Shown: one piece after another, positions 41,301-56,300 of the stretch
How positions within the stretch are numbered: position 1 is the stretch's first letter
How the letters are laid out: each line of letters starts with the position of its first letter
Assembly: GCA_963662155.1 (NCBI GenBank)
Contig: OY759262.1
Coordinates: 54,517,490-54,581,489 of the forward strand
DNA length: 64,000 bases
DNA from: Lamellibrachia columna
Taxonomy: Eukaryota > Annelida > Polychaeta > Sabellida > Siboglinidae
Direction of reading: 5' to 3'
Made by a program: the position numbers and the translations under genes
Notes under the pieces: model-generated
The model's input: the letters and a program-made list of their open reading frames with translations, nothing else
The model's database searches: none
Told to the model about the DNA's origin: nothing

Positions 41301-44300
41301 TCATGAAACATTGTCATACTGGTTATACTTGCTGTTACGCCCGTCATGAAACATTGTCATACTGGTTGTACTTGCTGTTACGCCCGTCATGAAACATTGT
41401 CATACTGGTTATACTTGCTGTTACGCCCGTCATGAAACATTGTCATACTGGTTGTACTTGCTGTTACGCCCGTCATGAAACATTGTCATACTGGTTGTAC
41501 TTGCTGTTACGCCCGTCATGAAACATTGTCATACTGGTTATACTTGCCGTTACGCCCGTCATGAAACATTGTCATACTGGTTGTACTTGCTGTTACGCCC
41601 GTCATGAAACATTGTCATACTGGTTGTACTTGCTGTTACGCCCGTCATGAAACATTGTCATACTGGTTATACTTGCCGTTACGCCCGTCATGAAACATTG
41701 TCATACTGGTTGTACTTGCCGTTACGCCCGTCATGAAACATTGTCATACTGGTTGTACTTGCTGTTATGCCCGTCATGAAACATTGTCATACTGGTTATA
41801 CTTGCCGTTACGCCCGTTATGAAACATTGTCATACTGGTTATACTTGCCGTTACGCCCGTCATGAAACATTGTCATACTGGTTGTACTTGCTGTTACGCC
41901 CGTCATGAAACATTGTCATACTGGTTGTACTTGCTGTTATGCCCGTCATGAAACATTGTCATACTGGTTATACTTGCTGTTACGCCCGTCATGAAACATT
42001 GTCATACTGGTTGTACTTGCTGTTACGCCCGTCATGAAACATTGTCATACTGGTTGTACTTGCTGTTATGCCCGTCATGAAACATTGTCATACTGGTTAT
42101 ACTTGCTGTTACGCCCGTCATGAAACATTGTCATACTGGTTATACTTGCTGTTACGCCCGTCATGAAACATTGTCATACTGGTTGTACTTGCTGTTACGC
42201 CCGTCATGAAACATTGTCATACTGGTTGTACTTGCTGTTACGCCCGTCATGAAACATTGTCATACTGGTTGTACTTGCTGTTATACCCGTCATGAAACAT
42301 TGTCATACTGGTTATACTTGCTGTTACGCCCGTCATGAAACATTGTCATACTGGTTGTACTTGCCGTTACGCCCGTCATGAAACATTGTCATACTGGTTA
42401 TACTTGCTGTTACGCCCGTCATGAAACATTGTCATACTGGTTGTACTTGCCGTTACGCCCGTCATGAAACATTGTCATACTGGTTATACTTGCCGTTACG
42501 CCCGTCATGAAACATTGTCATACTGGTTATACTTGCTGTTACGCCCGTCATGAAACATTGTCATACTGGTTGTACTTGCCGTTACGCCCGTCATGAAACA
42601 TTGTCATACTGGTTATACTTGCTGTTACGCCCATCATGAAACATTGTCATACTGGTTATACTTGCTGTTACGCCCGTCATGAAACATTGTCATACTGGTT
42701 ATACTTGCCGTTACGCCCGTCATGAAACATTGTCATACTGGTTGTACTTGCTGTTACGCCCGTCATGAAACATTGTCATACTGGTTATACTTGCTGTTAC
42801 GCCCGTCATGAAACATTGTCATACTGGTTATACTTGCCGTTACGCCCGTCATGAAACATTGTCATACTGGTTGTACTTGCTGTTATACCCGTCATGAAAC
42901 ATTGTCATACTGGTTATACTTGCTGTTACGCCCGTCATGAAACATTGTCATACTGGTTGTACTTGCTGTTACGCCCGTCATGAAACATTGTCATACTGGT
43001 TATACTTGCTGTTACGCCCGTCATGAAACATTGTCATACTGGTTGTACTTGCTGTTACGCCCGTCATGAAACATTGTCATACTGGTTATACTTGCCGTTA
43101 CGCCCGTCATGAAACATTGTCATACTGGTTGTACTTGCCGTTACGCCCGTCATGAAACATTGTCATACTGGTTGTACTTGCTGTTACGCCCGTCATGAAA
43201 CATTGTCATACTGGTTATACTTGCCGTTACGCCCGTCATGAAACATTGTCATACTGGTTGTACTTGCCGTTACGCCCGTCATGAAACATTGTCATACTGG
43301 TTGTACTTGCTGTTATGCCCGTCATGAAACATTGTCATACTGGTTATACTTGCCGTTACGCCCGTTATGAAACATTGTCATACTGGTTATACTTGCCGTT
43401 ACGCCCGTCATGAAACATTGTCATACTGGTTGTACTTGCCGTTACGCCCGTCATGAAACATTGTCATACTGGTTGTACTTGCTGTTACGCCCGTCATGAA
43501 ACATTGTCATACTGGTTGTACTTGCTGTTATGCCCGTCATGAAACATTGTCATACTGGTTGTACTTGCTGTTACGCCCATCATGAAACATTGTCATACTG
43601 GTTGTACTTGCTGTTATGCCCGTCATGAAACATTGTCATACTGGTTATACTTGCTGTTACGCCCGTCATGAAACATTGTCATACTGGTTATACTTGCTGT
43701 TACGCCCGTCATGAAACATTGTCATACTGGTTATACTTGCCGTTACGCCCGTCATGAAACATTGTCATACTGGTTGTACTTGCCGTTACGCCCGTCATGA
43801 AACATTGTCATACTGGTTGTACTTGCTGTTATGCCCGTCATGAAACATTGTCATACTGGTTATACTTGCCGTTACGCCCGTTATGAAACATTGTCATACT
43901 GGTTATACTTGCCGTTACGCCCGTCATGAAACATTGTCATACTGGTTGTACTTGCTGTTACGCCCGTCATGAAACATTGTCATACTGGTTGTACTTGCTG
44001 TTACGCCCGTCATGAAACATTGTCATACTGGTTGTACTTGCTGTTATGCCCGTCATGAAACATTGTCATACTGGTTATACTTGCTGTTACGCCCGTCATG
44101 AAACATTGTCATACTGGTTGTACTTGCTGTTATGCCCGTCATGAAACATTGTCATACTGGTTATACTTGCTGTTACGCCCGTCATGAAACATTGTCATAC
44201 TGGTTATACTTGCCGTTACGCCCGTCATGAAACATTGTCATACTGGTTGTACTTGCCGTTACGCCCGTCATGAAACATTGTCATACTGGTTGTACTTGCT

Positions 44301-47300
44301 GTTATGCCCGTCATGAAACATTGTCATACTGGTTATACTTGCCGTTACGCCCGTTATGAAACATTGTCATACTGGTTATACTTGCCGTTACGCCCGTCAT
44401 GAAACATTGTCATACTGGTTGTACTTGCTGTTACGCCCGTCATGAAACATTGTCATACTGGTTGTACTTGCTGTTACGCCCGTCATGAAACATTGTCATA
44501 CTGGTTGTACTTGCTGTTATGCCCGTCATGAAACATTGTCATACTGGTTATACTTGCTGTTACGCCCGTCATGAAACATTGTCATACTGGTTGTACTTGC
44601 TGTTACGCCCGTCATGAAACTGAAGAAGCACTTTCTGTTTGTTTACAGATAAGTCTGAGCTGGTTGGACAGGAAGTCCAGTCAACTAAGACGAGAAACTT
44701 CATTACCTCCGCTGTGAGTGGAAGCTTGTTCAAGTCACGCAGTAATGTTCAGAATAATCTAATAATAATCTAATATTAAAAGCTATGCACATCGCAGAGG
44801 AGACCCATAATCAGTGGAGACCCATAATCAGAGGAGACCCATAATCAGTGGAGACCCATAATCAGAGGAGACCCATAATCAGTGGAGACCCATAATCAGA
44901 GGAGACCCATAATCAGTGGAGACCCATAATCAGTGGAGACCCATAATCAGAGGAGACCCATAAATAGAGGAGACCCATAATCAGTGGAGACCCATAATCA
45001 GAAGAGACCCATAATCAGAGGAGACCCATAATCAGAAGATTCTACTCTTTAGTTTAAGTATGATATATTATATTTGTAGTTTAAGTATGATATATTTGTA
45101 GTTTAAGTATGATATATTATATTAAGTTGAACATTTTATTGGTTAAAATTAATTTAATATATTGTGTTGCTCCTGCGAGAGTAACTAGAGTACCTTGATT
45201 GGAGTCACTCACCCTATTACGTGTTGAATTGTATTATCCATATGTATCTTTTTCTGAAATATTCTATGTAAATGAAGCCAAAAATTAACTATGATTCTTG
45301 TATTATTTATATGCCTTTTAAAAAATGTCCTAGCTTTTCTGAAAAATATCTCACCAGTATTGTAAATAAATGTAAGGTTTGTTTTTGTGTGGTTTATTTA
45401 TTTACATGTTGGAATTAAGTTAGTATCTCGGGAGTCTCCCATTGTTCTATGGTAGATTGTCAGCTTTGTGATGCTTCGTGACTAGTAGTGATCATACTGA
45501 ATTGTTATGCCGTAATGACTAATTTGTTAATTCTCTTCTTTGTCACTAATCCCGTTTCACTGTCGTCTACACCAACTGTCTCCACTCCCCCATCCCTCAT
45601 TTTCCACTCCCCTCCCACTTCCGCCAGATCTCTCTTCATGCAGTCCTCCCATCTCAATCTCTTCTCCTACCCTCCACTCTAACTCTCTTCGTCAACCATA
45701 CCCCTTCCATTCTGTCCACGGGTCCAGCCCACTTTAGCCGGCTCCTCACCATCTTCCTCGTGAGACTCTCTCACACCAACATAAATTCTTTAAAATATTG
45801 CTTAGCATTTATTTATTTTCAAAAGCTTTCATAGATGAGCAACAAGTCTAGACACTTGACTCTTGCCTTTCCCACTTTGATGAAAGGTCCTTATGGCCTC
45901 CTTACGGTGTTTAGTGCTTGTGTTTACACAATTGACTCTTGCCTTTCCCACTTTGATGAAAGGTCCTTATAAATTTTGTGCTTGTGTTTACACAATTGAC
46001 TCTTGCAGTGCCAGATCACACGACACTGTCAGCTAACAAATTAAACAAAAATCTTTTGTATAAACTGGACTTCTGTTTTCTGGTGGTGGCTTTGAAGCAT
46101 TGTTGTTTTATTTGTTCGTAGAAGCAGAAGTTGTCATCGAGTGGTGCCCGTGAGGCATCCCGCACTGAGCGCATGTCCTTCGGTGAGTCTCATCGCTGGC
46201 ATCAGTGAGCCATTGCAAAAGTTTGAGGAAAAATAGATCAGTTTAATTCATCTTTGTATTACACTACAGTTTCTTGCATTTTAGTGTAGACTGCATAAGG
46301 AGTCTTGTACGGTTGTGGCATTTTTATCTTGCAGAGTACGGAAACTGGTTAGCTGTGCAAGGTCACTATAAAGCTGGCTGAAGTACACAACTACCATGTT
46401 GCTAGGCACTCGGCTACCATGTTGCTAGGCGCTCGACTACCATGTTAGGCACTCAGCTACAATGTTGCTAGGCACTCAGCTATCATGTTGCTAGGCACTC
46501 AGCTACCATGTTGCTAGGTACTCAGTTACCATGTTGCTAGGCATTCAAGAAAAATTTGGTATTCTTTTATTATTATATGTAGTAACTTGGGTGTATTATA
46601 ATTTACACTTATAATTATTACTTATACATTGATGTATGAATGTTATTATTATGATAATTTTTTTATCAGTGTTGTATTTTAAGCGCCTCTGAACAGATTT
46701 TATTTCTGGATATATAGCGCTATATAAATAAAGGTTATTGTTATTATATGTTGCTAGGTACTCAGCTACCTTGTTGCTAGGCACTCAGCTATCTTGCTGT
46801 TAGGCACTCAGCTACCTCGTTGTTAGGCACTGTGCTACCTTGTTGCTAGGCACTTAGCTACCATGTTGCTAGGAACTCAGCTACCTTGTTGCTAGACATG
46901 GTAGCTGTACATTAGTAATTTTTAAACTATTTCTATTATAGATCAGGACCTTCTAGAGATTCACATAAATCAGGCCAAGAACCTTATGGCCATGGACAGT
47001 AACGGTCAGTATGTCATGTTTACTGATTCAGACAGAATGTAAAAAAAAGAAACAGGTTTTGCCTGTATGAAATCCTGCACTATCAATATGAGCCGAACCA
47101 TAGAAAACACTGAGTGGAACTATAGATGCGTGGCTTATCTTTTAATTACACAGTTTCCTATTTGTGATTTACATATGTAACTACAATCATAGCAAAATTG
47201 ACAGAAATATTGATAATTCTATGCATTTATTATTTTCTCACAAATTGACTGGTGTTGCAAATCATTTGTTACATACAGTGAAATATCATTAGTCCATTCT

Positions 47301-50300
47301 TCGATAGTCCATTTATTCAGTCATCTGCATGTTTGTTTATGAACAAATCTTGACACACTGTAAATGACTCCAGTATTCAGTGATTCACCATTCCGTACAT
47401 TTCATTGATCTGGCCAAAACCATTGGAAACCAAAGTGCGCTGGTAAATGAGGGTCCACTGTACAGAGCTTTAGCTAGTATTGTGAAAGTTTCCAATTGAC
47501 CTGTTATACTTTTCATTTACCAGTTATACAAAACAAAAACCAGTTATACACGTATTGTGTTAATTGAGAATGATCTAATAAATGTCCGTCGAAATCTATA
47601 GTGAAACGATGCCTTCATAAATGTACTGTACATCTGTAAAAAAGAACAAACTGTTAAAGATGCCTCCTCAATTAACTTAAAGTTGCCTCCTCAATTAGAT
47701 TTTTTCACTACTCTCATTACAAATTCATTTGCGAAAAATCAAACCTACTTAGTATCCACTACGACATGCTAGCTCGTTTGTGCAACTTTTGTATGTAGTC
47801 TTTGTGAAATCATCAAACAAACTATTAAATTAGTTAATGTTTGGTCAAACGTTAATTTAAGTGAAAACGGAAACGCTGAAAACTCACAAATTTCACTCTT
47901 GATGACATTTCGTAACTTTGTCACGTGATCAGGAAAGGATGGAAGTCACAGTATTTATCATATTGGATATCCACTATTTTGAACATTACCAGATCTAATG
48001 ACTAAAGTCAATTCTTTCGATGATTTGAAAAAAGATGTTACATAAACTATTCACACGCTACATATTTGGACATCAACAAACTGGGTTTGCGATATGGCTA
48101 AATCAGTTGAGGATGGAGTTTTAAAACATTACGGCAAAGTCAGGTACCAAAAGTCGGTCCCATTGTGTCTTGCCTGTTTTAAAACAATACAAACACTCTT
48201 TTTACAACATAATTGGGCAAATAAAGATGAGTAATTTAAAAAACAAAAATCCGTTATGATTTTCCAAAAACTCGTTGCAATAACGTAAAAAACAATTTGT
48301 ACAATGCCTTTTTGTTTAAAAAACATTTGAATCAAAACAATGGGTGTTATTTACCTAGACCACCCACGTGGACCACCCACCATGTTTCTAGGTTACAGTG
48401 ACCCATATCTGGAGGTGTTTGTCAACAAGGAGCGCAAGTTCACCACAAGCATCAAGAAGAAGACCCTGAACCCAGTCTGGGATGAGTGGGTTACTATGCA
48501 GCTTCCGAAGCCCAACGAACACTTGGAAATAGTGCGTGTTACGTTCTTTTCTAATTATTATTTAAGAATTTTAAAGATACAAAGCTTAGTTCACTTTTTA
48601 TATCCTAGGAATGTGTTGGATGATATCTGCATAGCATACCTGGGCAACTCTACAACAGAGAGTACAAATATAGTGTGATGTTTTGAGAAAGCAAGTGGTT
48701 TGTTTTTTAAGGTTATCACAGAAAATATATATATCATTATAAATTGTAAATTAGTATCCATGCAGCCACTCATGTAACAGACACTGATACAGGGGGATTT
48801 TCGGTTTTTATCAAGTAAACTGTTTTGCCAATATACCTATGATAGTTGCAGTCTTACATAATTAAGTAAATATTTTATTAGTCTCCATGTAAACATTCAG
48901 TAAAAAACAAAACATAAATACATAATATAGATCAGGCATTGTATACATCGGCCACTCAAAAGTGAGTTATGAAAGACAGCAAAACACAGCATGCATGTTC
49001 AGAATGTCAAAACTTTAAACCATGTATTTGCATTCAAATATTTGTTTGTTTTACTCTTGACATAGACAAGCTATTAATGTTGCCATTCGTTTGACCTGTG
49101 TGTGGTGCTGTCCTTCCAGAGCGTGTGGGACCGCGACGTGTTCTTCCAGAAAGACTTCCTTGGCTGTCTGACATTCTCCCTCGACGACATCAGGGCCTAC
49201 AGCAAACAGAACGACGTAAGTACCACCAGACAGACACTTCCTCAGACTTGTTTCCCAGAATGCTTTGCTATATGCTCAGGCACACTCTCCAGAATCCCCT
49301 GCTGCGCTCTCAAACTAAGGTTCCCAGAATCCTTTGCTGCATGCTCAGACAGACAAACATAACTTGATTTTAGTTTAGTAACATATTTGACAATTTGTTA
49401 CATTTTTGGCACTACATGTTCAAAGGTATTTAATAATAATAAACTGTATTTATGCACTCATATTAAGCGTAAGACTGCGTTCAGGGGTGTTTACATTTGA
49501 ATGACTTAAATGCTGATTAACAGAGCTACTAAGAATCACAATTCAATACTGAAATTTGTGACTAACAAAAAGGTTGCTAAGACTTGGCTAAAGAAAACTG
49601 AACAGGACAAACTAAAACGTACATACATACATTATATTTCTGTACATTAACGTAGCCTCCCACAAAGCACTGCTGCCCTCTGTTGGCACCAACTGTCTGG
49701 CATGTTCCAGCACCGAGGCTGGTTCCAGCTGCAGCGCATCCAGTCAGGCTATGTCCAACTCCATTTCAAGGTCCTCTCGGATGACTTTGGGGCTGAGGTA
49801 AGGAGTCTTGTCATTGATAACATTGTGTAGACGATCTGTCTTTCGGTCTTTGTCATCAATCTAAAATGTGCTTACTCTGTAGACATACATTTGTTACTGA
49901 CCATAAAAGTTACCTTCCTGTGAGGACTACCTTGCTCTACAGTGAAGAGAATCAGCCATTTAGTAGAATCAAATATATTATCTGGGACAGAATCATTCCC
50001 TATTCTCACTGTAATATATTAATTGGAGTCTCTATGCCATCATTTTGTCTACTACTATTTGGTAATACATCAGGTTTCAAACCGTTTGCGATGCTGAATT
50101 AATAACAGACATATCTGATTTAATTATGATGCTGCATTGACTAATTTGGAAAACAAATCCCAAGCATCATGATTGTGTAACAGGAGTCGAAACAGACATG
50201 GGAGACAGATAGTGGAGTGAGGGTTGCAGACAGCCTCCCCCACGAAGACGACACCTTCTACCCCCCCTTCCCATCATGCAACACAACAATGTCGCCCATC

Positions 50301-53300
50301 GAAGAGAAGAGTATCGAGAATCTAGCAGCAGTTGCCAATGGCAATGGGGATATTGATACCGTAAAGAGGAAGTTGGAGGTATTCAGGACACCAGTTGGTG
50401 ATGGGGTAATTAAAACTTCCTCCTCAACTAACTTAGCCCATGGCAAATTAGGTTCGTTGATGTTGAGATCATGTGCAGTTAGTTTAATAAAATAAGAGTG
50501 CAAATTTGTGTTAAAATCATTAAAAAAAATTGACTTTGATCGTCAGATCGGGGTAACTTGCGAAACAGGAAATTGCCTGATTTGATAGTATATTGAGCCA
50601 GACCACGTTTGTCATTATTTTGCTGAATTTCGATGAGATCTGATGAAAAGTAATTTATTAGTAGTTTGTCCGAAGAATTCATCAAAACTAAATACGACAT
50701 TTGCACGAACGAGCTAGCTTATAGTGCGCACTAAATGGTTTGATTGTTCACAAAATTATTCTGAAAAGAGACGATTGAAAAAAAAATTATTGGGGAACGA
50801 CCTTTATGCAGCGAGTTGACTTTGAGCTACACAAATGGTTTATTTGAGGGAATATAAATTTCTGTTTGCCTTTTCTAAAAATTTTATTCGTGCAGGGTGA
50901 AGTTCTTACTCTACAACCATGCATGTATGATAGAGTTATTTCCATCTTGGTATTTAACTAAACATTCATGTAATGTACCATATCTGGTACATTTACCAGA
51001 GTACAGACGTTTGGAAAAGACTAAAGTGCTTGTAAAATATAAAAGTTAATGAAAGCCTAAGATTGGAGAATGAAGATGACCCTCTAGTGTGTAGGAAACA
51101 TGTTCTGTGTATCGTTGCGTTAATTTAGGATAGAGATTCCGTGCATTTGTGATTCGGAACATCAAAGCGGGCTACATTTGCCGAATCGAGTGATTTCGTA
51201 GCGAACCATCTGATTAGTTGATGCAGCAAGTTGGACAAAGTACAAACCAATAGGGCTTGACCATCCAAGGATGATAACAGTATGACCACTGGTTGAGGAG
51301 TATGCAGTAAGCTAAACTGTCATTGTTCCTTGCAGGTTGGTGACAATGTCGGCACCAAGTCGGAACATTCCACTACGACGGTTACGGCAGACATAGAGAC
51401 GCAGCCTTCACTGCGTAGGGCATCGTCCGCCAACAACGTAGATGGACTTGTACAAGACACCAAGATGTCCACCAGAGGGCATCCATGCAGCACCCCTGTC
51501 AGGTATTCACTTTTACTGCACATTTTTCTTTTGTTGAAATCCATATTTCTGACTTGAAATTCTGTATAAATTTGTCTACAATTTGTCATTGTTTAATCAC
51601 CCTATAGCATATAGAGTCTGATCAAGTGTTGCCATTGATTCCCTCAATGAAATGTATCTATATCAAACAAAATCCGCTAGGTTTTGTCGGAAATTTGCTG
51701 TTTAATTTATGATAAAAAAATATTTAAATAGTTTTTGTTAAATTTAATGAAAAAAATTCTAGCAACTTTTTATTGCTATATGATATTTTCAGCATGGTAG
51801 CAGTACGTTTGCATGTTTCCTGTATCGATTATTAAAATATGCTGTAATTGGCAAAATCTTGTAAGATAAAAATCTTTGCAGTGTCACAGTTTCTCCAATG
51901 CTTCGTTCCTTTTCTGTCTGTCTGTGGACATCGCTGTGCTGAAGTTGAACTGACCTGATTTGAGCTTAACTCGCACTGAACTGATGCTGAATCATACTTT
52001 ATATTGTACTGTACTTATATTGTACTGTACTTATGTTGGACTGTCCTAATGCTGCCCTGTACTGATACTGAACTGTAGTTACAGAGGTTCAAGGCGCGAC
52101 AAAGAGAAGCAGAGACCACGAGGTAAGCGACACGTGTTGTCGTCCTGTCTTGTAGTAGTAGTCACTATGAGTGCTACTGCTGTAGCTAAGTACAGAGCAT
52201 CAGACAAGGCAGACTGCCGTGGGCTGATGGTAGTATGTGGATTTTTAGCTGTATTGTATGTCTACTCATGTAAGACCGTATAACATCCTGCTATTTGTTT
52301 CATCAACGATAATTAGCACAATGTGATTATGCGTCAACTCTTACTGTTTGCCTGTAATCCTTATGGATTTATTATTAAATGCATTTTCACGGTGCAGACG
52401 TGATATTACTCACGTGTGTTTCGCTTATGCCGTTCCTTATGGATTTACTTACATTTAACAGGTGTACGAGACATTACTTACAGAATAACATTATCTCATA
52501 TCACAAATCTTATATTGTGTGCAGTCAGCTGTGTCAAAGATCCAATCAGTATATCACAATTTACACAGGCAGCTCATTTTGAGCATGCGAGGCAAACCAG
52601 CGATCATAGATGTTCAAACTTTATGGGTTTTTATTATAGCAGTCCATAATTCTGTTTGATCATCAAAGAATAACTGAGCATTAGTAATAATAACTTCTGT
52701 AGCATCCCATAAATCTTCAGGGACCTGAGCTCAGAAGCACAGCAAACTTGAATCGTGCAGCATGATATCATGAAAAGGGACCTGCAAAAGTCAACATCAG
52801 AGCAATGGACTGCCGATTTAGGGTGGAAATACAATTTCGAATAAATATATTTTGGGGGGTTTTTTGCGCAAGGTTTCAGATGATTTTAAATTGATGGGGA
52901 ATTCGGTCATTTGTAGGTCACTCAGTGGACAGTCCTTGCCCACTGTCCCCTGTCCACTACCACAACGTCCACGGCTGTCTGCAGCGACTCCGAGGGCTCA
53001 AGGGGGTCACAGGCAGCATCTACTGCAAGCTGCGGCTCGACAAGTGAGTCCAGCTAGGAACACTGGAACATATTTATCTGCAACTTAGCAAAATATTTGT
53101 GTTAAAAGTACCCCATCGATGGTCTAAATATATATGGGCCCACGTCCTTCCACCCATTTGGGGCCGACACCCATCTTGATACATCTAGGGTCTACATTCG
53201 TCAGAGTCAGCAGCAATCATGTAGGGTCAACACCTGTCTGGATTACGCACCCATCTAAGATGCATCCTCCTCTAAATTCAACACCCATCAGAGGTACAGA

Positions 53301-56300
53301 CAATCTGAGACCGACACCCATCCCAATTTTAACAGGAGTGACTAGTTATCAGTCAGGAAAATAATCAGTATTTCTAGATCAGGGTATTTCATCAAGAACA
53401 ATCGGACCTTTTTTATCTAGATAGGTCAGAGAAACTGACTGTTGTCTGACAAACTTATTCATCTAGTTTGTGTTTTATCAGGATGTCAACTATTTTCTAG
53501 TAACAATGATTATTTAGTATGATAAAGTAACGTAGGAATGGAGAACTGGTTGACGGTAGTGGTGTTTGCAGCAACTGAAAATAAATGTCAACATTATATT
53601 TAAAAATTTACAAGTACAACTGGTTTAAAGGAACAGTTGGGAAATTTTTATTGTAGTGTTCCGTGTTGAAAAATCACTGTACACTGTGTCTGTCTTCCTG
53701 TCTGTCTGTCGCAGTCGGAGCATGCAGCTACGAGAGAAGAAGTCGGCCTCTGGTCGTCTCCTGATCAAGTCATTCAATGTGGCTGCCATGCACAACTCTA
53801 AGTTTAACATGGACTTTGACGTTAGTAGCTATAGATGTCCCTATTGCAATAAACAACTATAAGTTTAAGGCCACACACGGCAGGTGAAATTACGTATTTT
53901 GAAAAAATATGCTCAGAATGTGTTTCGTCCTTTTTCTGATAGCTTTGTATGTTAATTATCAATAAAGTTAATTTTTATAACGATCACATACCTCTAAATC
54001 ACTTTTATTCGTGAATAAAGTGTACCCCTATCAAGTAATAATCCAGTTTTGATTCTCAAAAGTTCGAAAATATGCGACGTTTAGACCTTAGCAACACTGC
54101 CGTAAATTCACCGTACGCCATCTTGTTTGGTACGGATAGATTCCTCTTTCCGTTCTCTAACCGCCTGTCTAGACGGCATCCCCACCCTTTGACCCGTATT
54201 CGCTGGACATCGTTATATATGCAAGCAGTATTCTACCGACTATCTCCTTATTTGGTATTCGGCATCATGCTACGTCAACGTCGGGACGCTCCGCTGTACT
54301 TGCGACCCGCGTTGACCCGGATATTTCCATACATGGCACGGACATTTGCATATATGACACTTGATCTCCCACAATGCACGATGTTGCTATTTACCAGTGT
54401 ACACAACGATGGCGTCTAACGAAAGTAATCATCGAGTCAGAACGTATAAGTTTTCCACAAAGCATGCTTTTGGGCAGAGAAAGAAAGGGAGAACGCAGCA
54501 ACTACGGGATGCACGTGCAAATAGGACATTTTCGGCGGCGAAACAGCCGGATACGGCGGAAATGCAGCTGTGCATTGTCACTGCAGACGACGAGTTAGCG
54601 ACACCGCAGACGCCGGCAACGGTTCCCGGGACCGACTGCGGAGTTGGGAGTAGAACAGTGGCACAGGTCAAGCGCCGAGGAGGAAAAAGGGCCAGCATAC
54701 AAGGCTGGCGGATTTGACTGAATGTTGTGGAACCTTGTTTGTCTTGTGGACTCTGTTACTGTCTAGTTGTTTCTTAGTTGTTCCTGAGGTTAACAAATTT
54801 AGTTAATATTTTTTTATGTATATAGGCGTTATAGCTTGTCCACGGGTGACCTGAGAACAAGTTACACATTTGGAAACAGCTTTCTATTTGTTGAATCAAT
54901 CCTGATTGATGTTATCAGATACATGACACTTCAACTTCTTCAACACCTTCAAGTCGTGCATTAAAGTCATTATTTGAGTAAATACACAACCCTATCAAAT
55001 ACCTACCAAAGAAATTTGCTAAAATCAAGTACTCAAATCAACAGAAGTTGTAGAAAACTGCTAATAAAGGAGCTTATACAGGCCAGATGGCCTCCTGCCC
55101 CATCAACCATACTGGTAAGAATACTGATAAGAAACTTCTGTTGTATATTAATAATGACACACAAAAATTCCAAAATGGTGGCCATTTTGTTTGGTTCATA
55201 TATCACATTTGCAGGAAGCATATCTCTGGTAGTACTTATGCCAGCAATATAATGTTTACATTGTTATATTCAGTATAAAAATTTCTATAAGCATGCCAAA
55301 GGAAATATCTATGTGACACATAGTTTGAAAGTATCAGAAGTATTGATGGTAAACAAATCTTTGACGGCCGTTTTCTCAAAAACGTGTTTTCTACATTTGG
55401 AAAAAGGATATCTCCGTGAGTAATTATGCTATCCAAATAAGGTTTTGAATGTTGCATTCAGCATACTTTACTCTGTACAATGACCAGAGACATTTTAAAA
55501 ATCATCAATAGTTTGAAAGATAAACACGTATTTGTTGCCAAAAATGAAGTTTTTTTTCACACTAAAAAAAATTTAAACAAAAATAAAAACACAACATTTT
55601 AACAAATGCACTGGTCATTGTATAGTAGAATGTGTACTGAACATGGATTTGCAAGAATTATAATCATATATGTGTTCAATAAAGAATGACAGTGTTTCCA
55701 AATTTGCCAATATTTGCTCAAAATGGTGGACATTTTGTTTGTTACCATGGAAACAAAACAAAAGTTCAATATATTTTTTACTCAGTAAGACCGATTCTAT
55801 ACTTTTGGCCAAAAAAATTGCAAGATTTGCACAAATAAAAAAGTTATCCTATTTACCTGCTGTGTGTGGCCTTAACATGGACTTTGAGGTTAGTAGCTAT
55901 AGATGTCCCTATTGCAATAAACAACTCTAAGTTTAACATGGACTTTGAGGTTAGTAGCTATAGATGTCCCTACTGCAATAAACAACTATAAGTTTAACAT
56001 GGACTTTGAGGTTAGTAGCTATAGATGTCCCTACTGCAATAAACAACTCTAAGTTTAACATGGACTTTGAGGTTAGTAGCTATAGATGTCCCTACTGCAA
56101 TAAACAACTCTAAGTTTAACATGGACTTTGAGGTTAGTAGCTATAGATGTCCCTACTGCAATAAACAACTATAAGTTTAACATGGACTTTGAGGTTAGTA
56201 GCTATAGAGGTCCCTACTGCAATGAACAACTCTAAGTTTAACATGGACTTTGAGGTTAGTAGCTATATATGTCCCTACTGCAATAAACAACTATAAGTTT

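Noticed and set aside
40312..44624. CRISPR-like array
   Set aside because: There are no unique spacers; the whole 43-bp unit is repeated, and the context is eukaryotic and intronic.
54072..54419. 115-codon ORF upstream in the TTAA element
   Set aside because: Overlaps the better-supported 54409 ORF; no motif was recognised.
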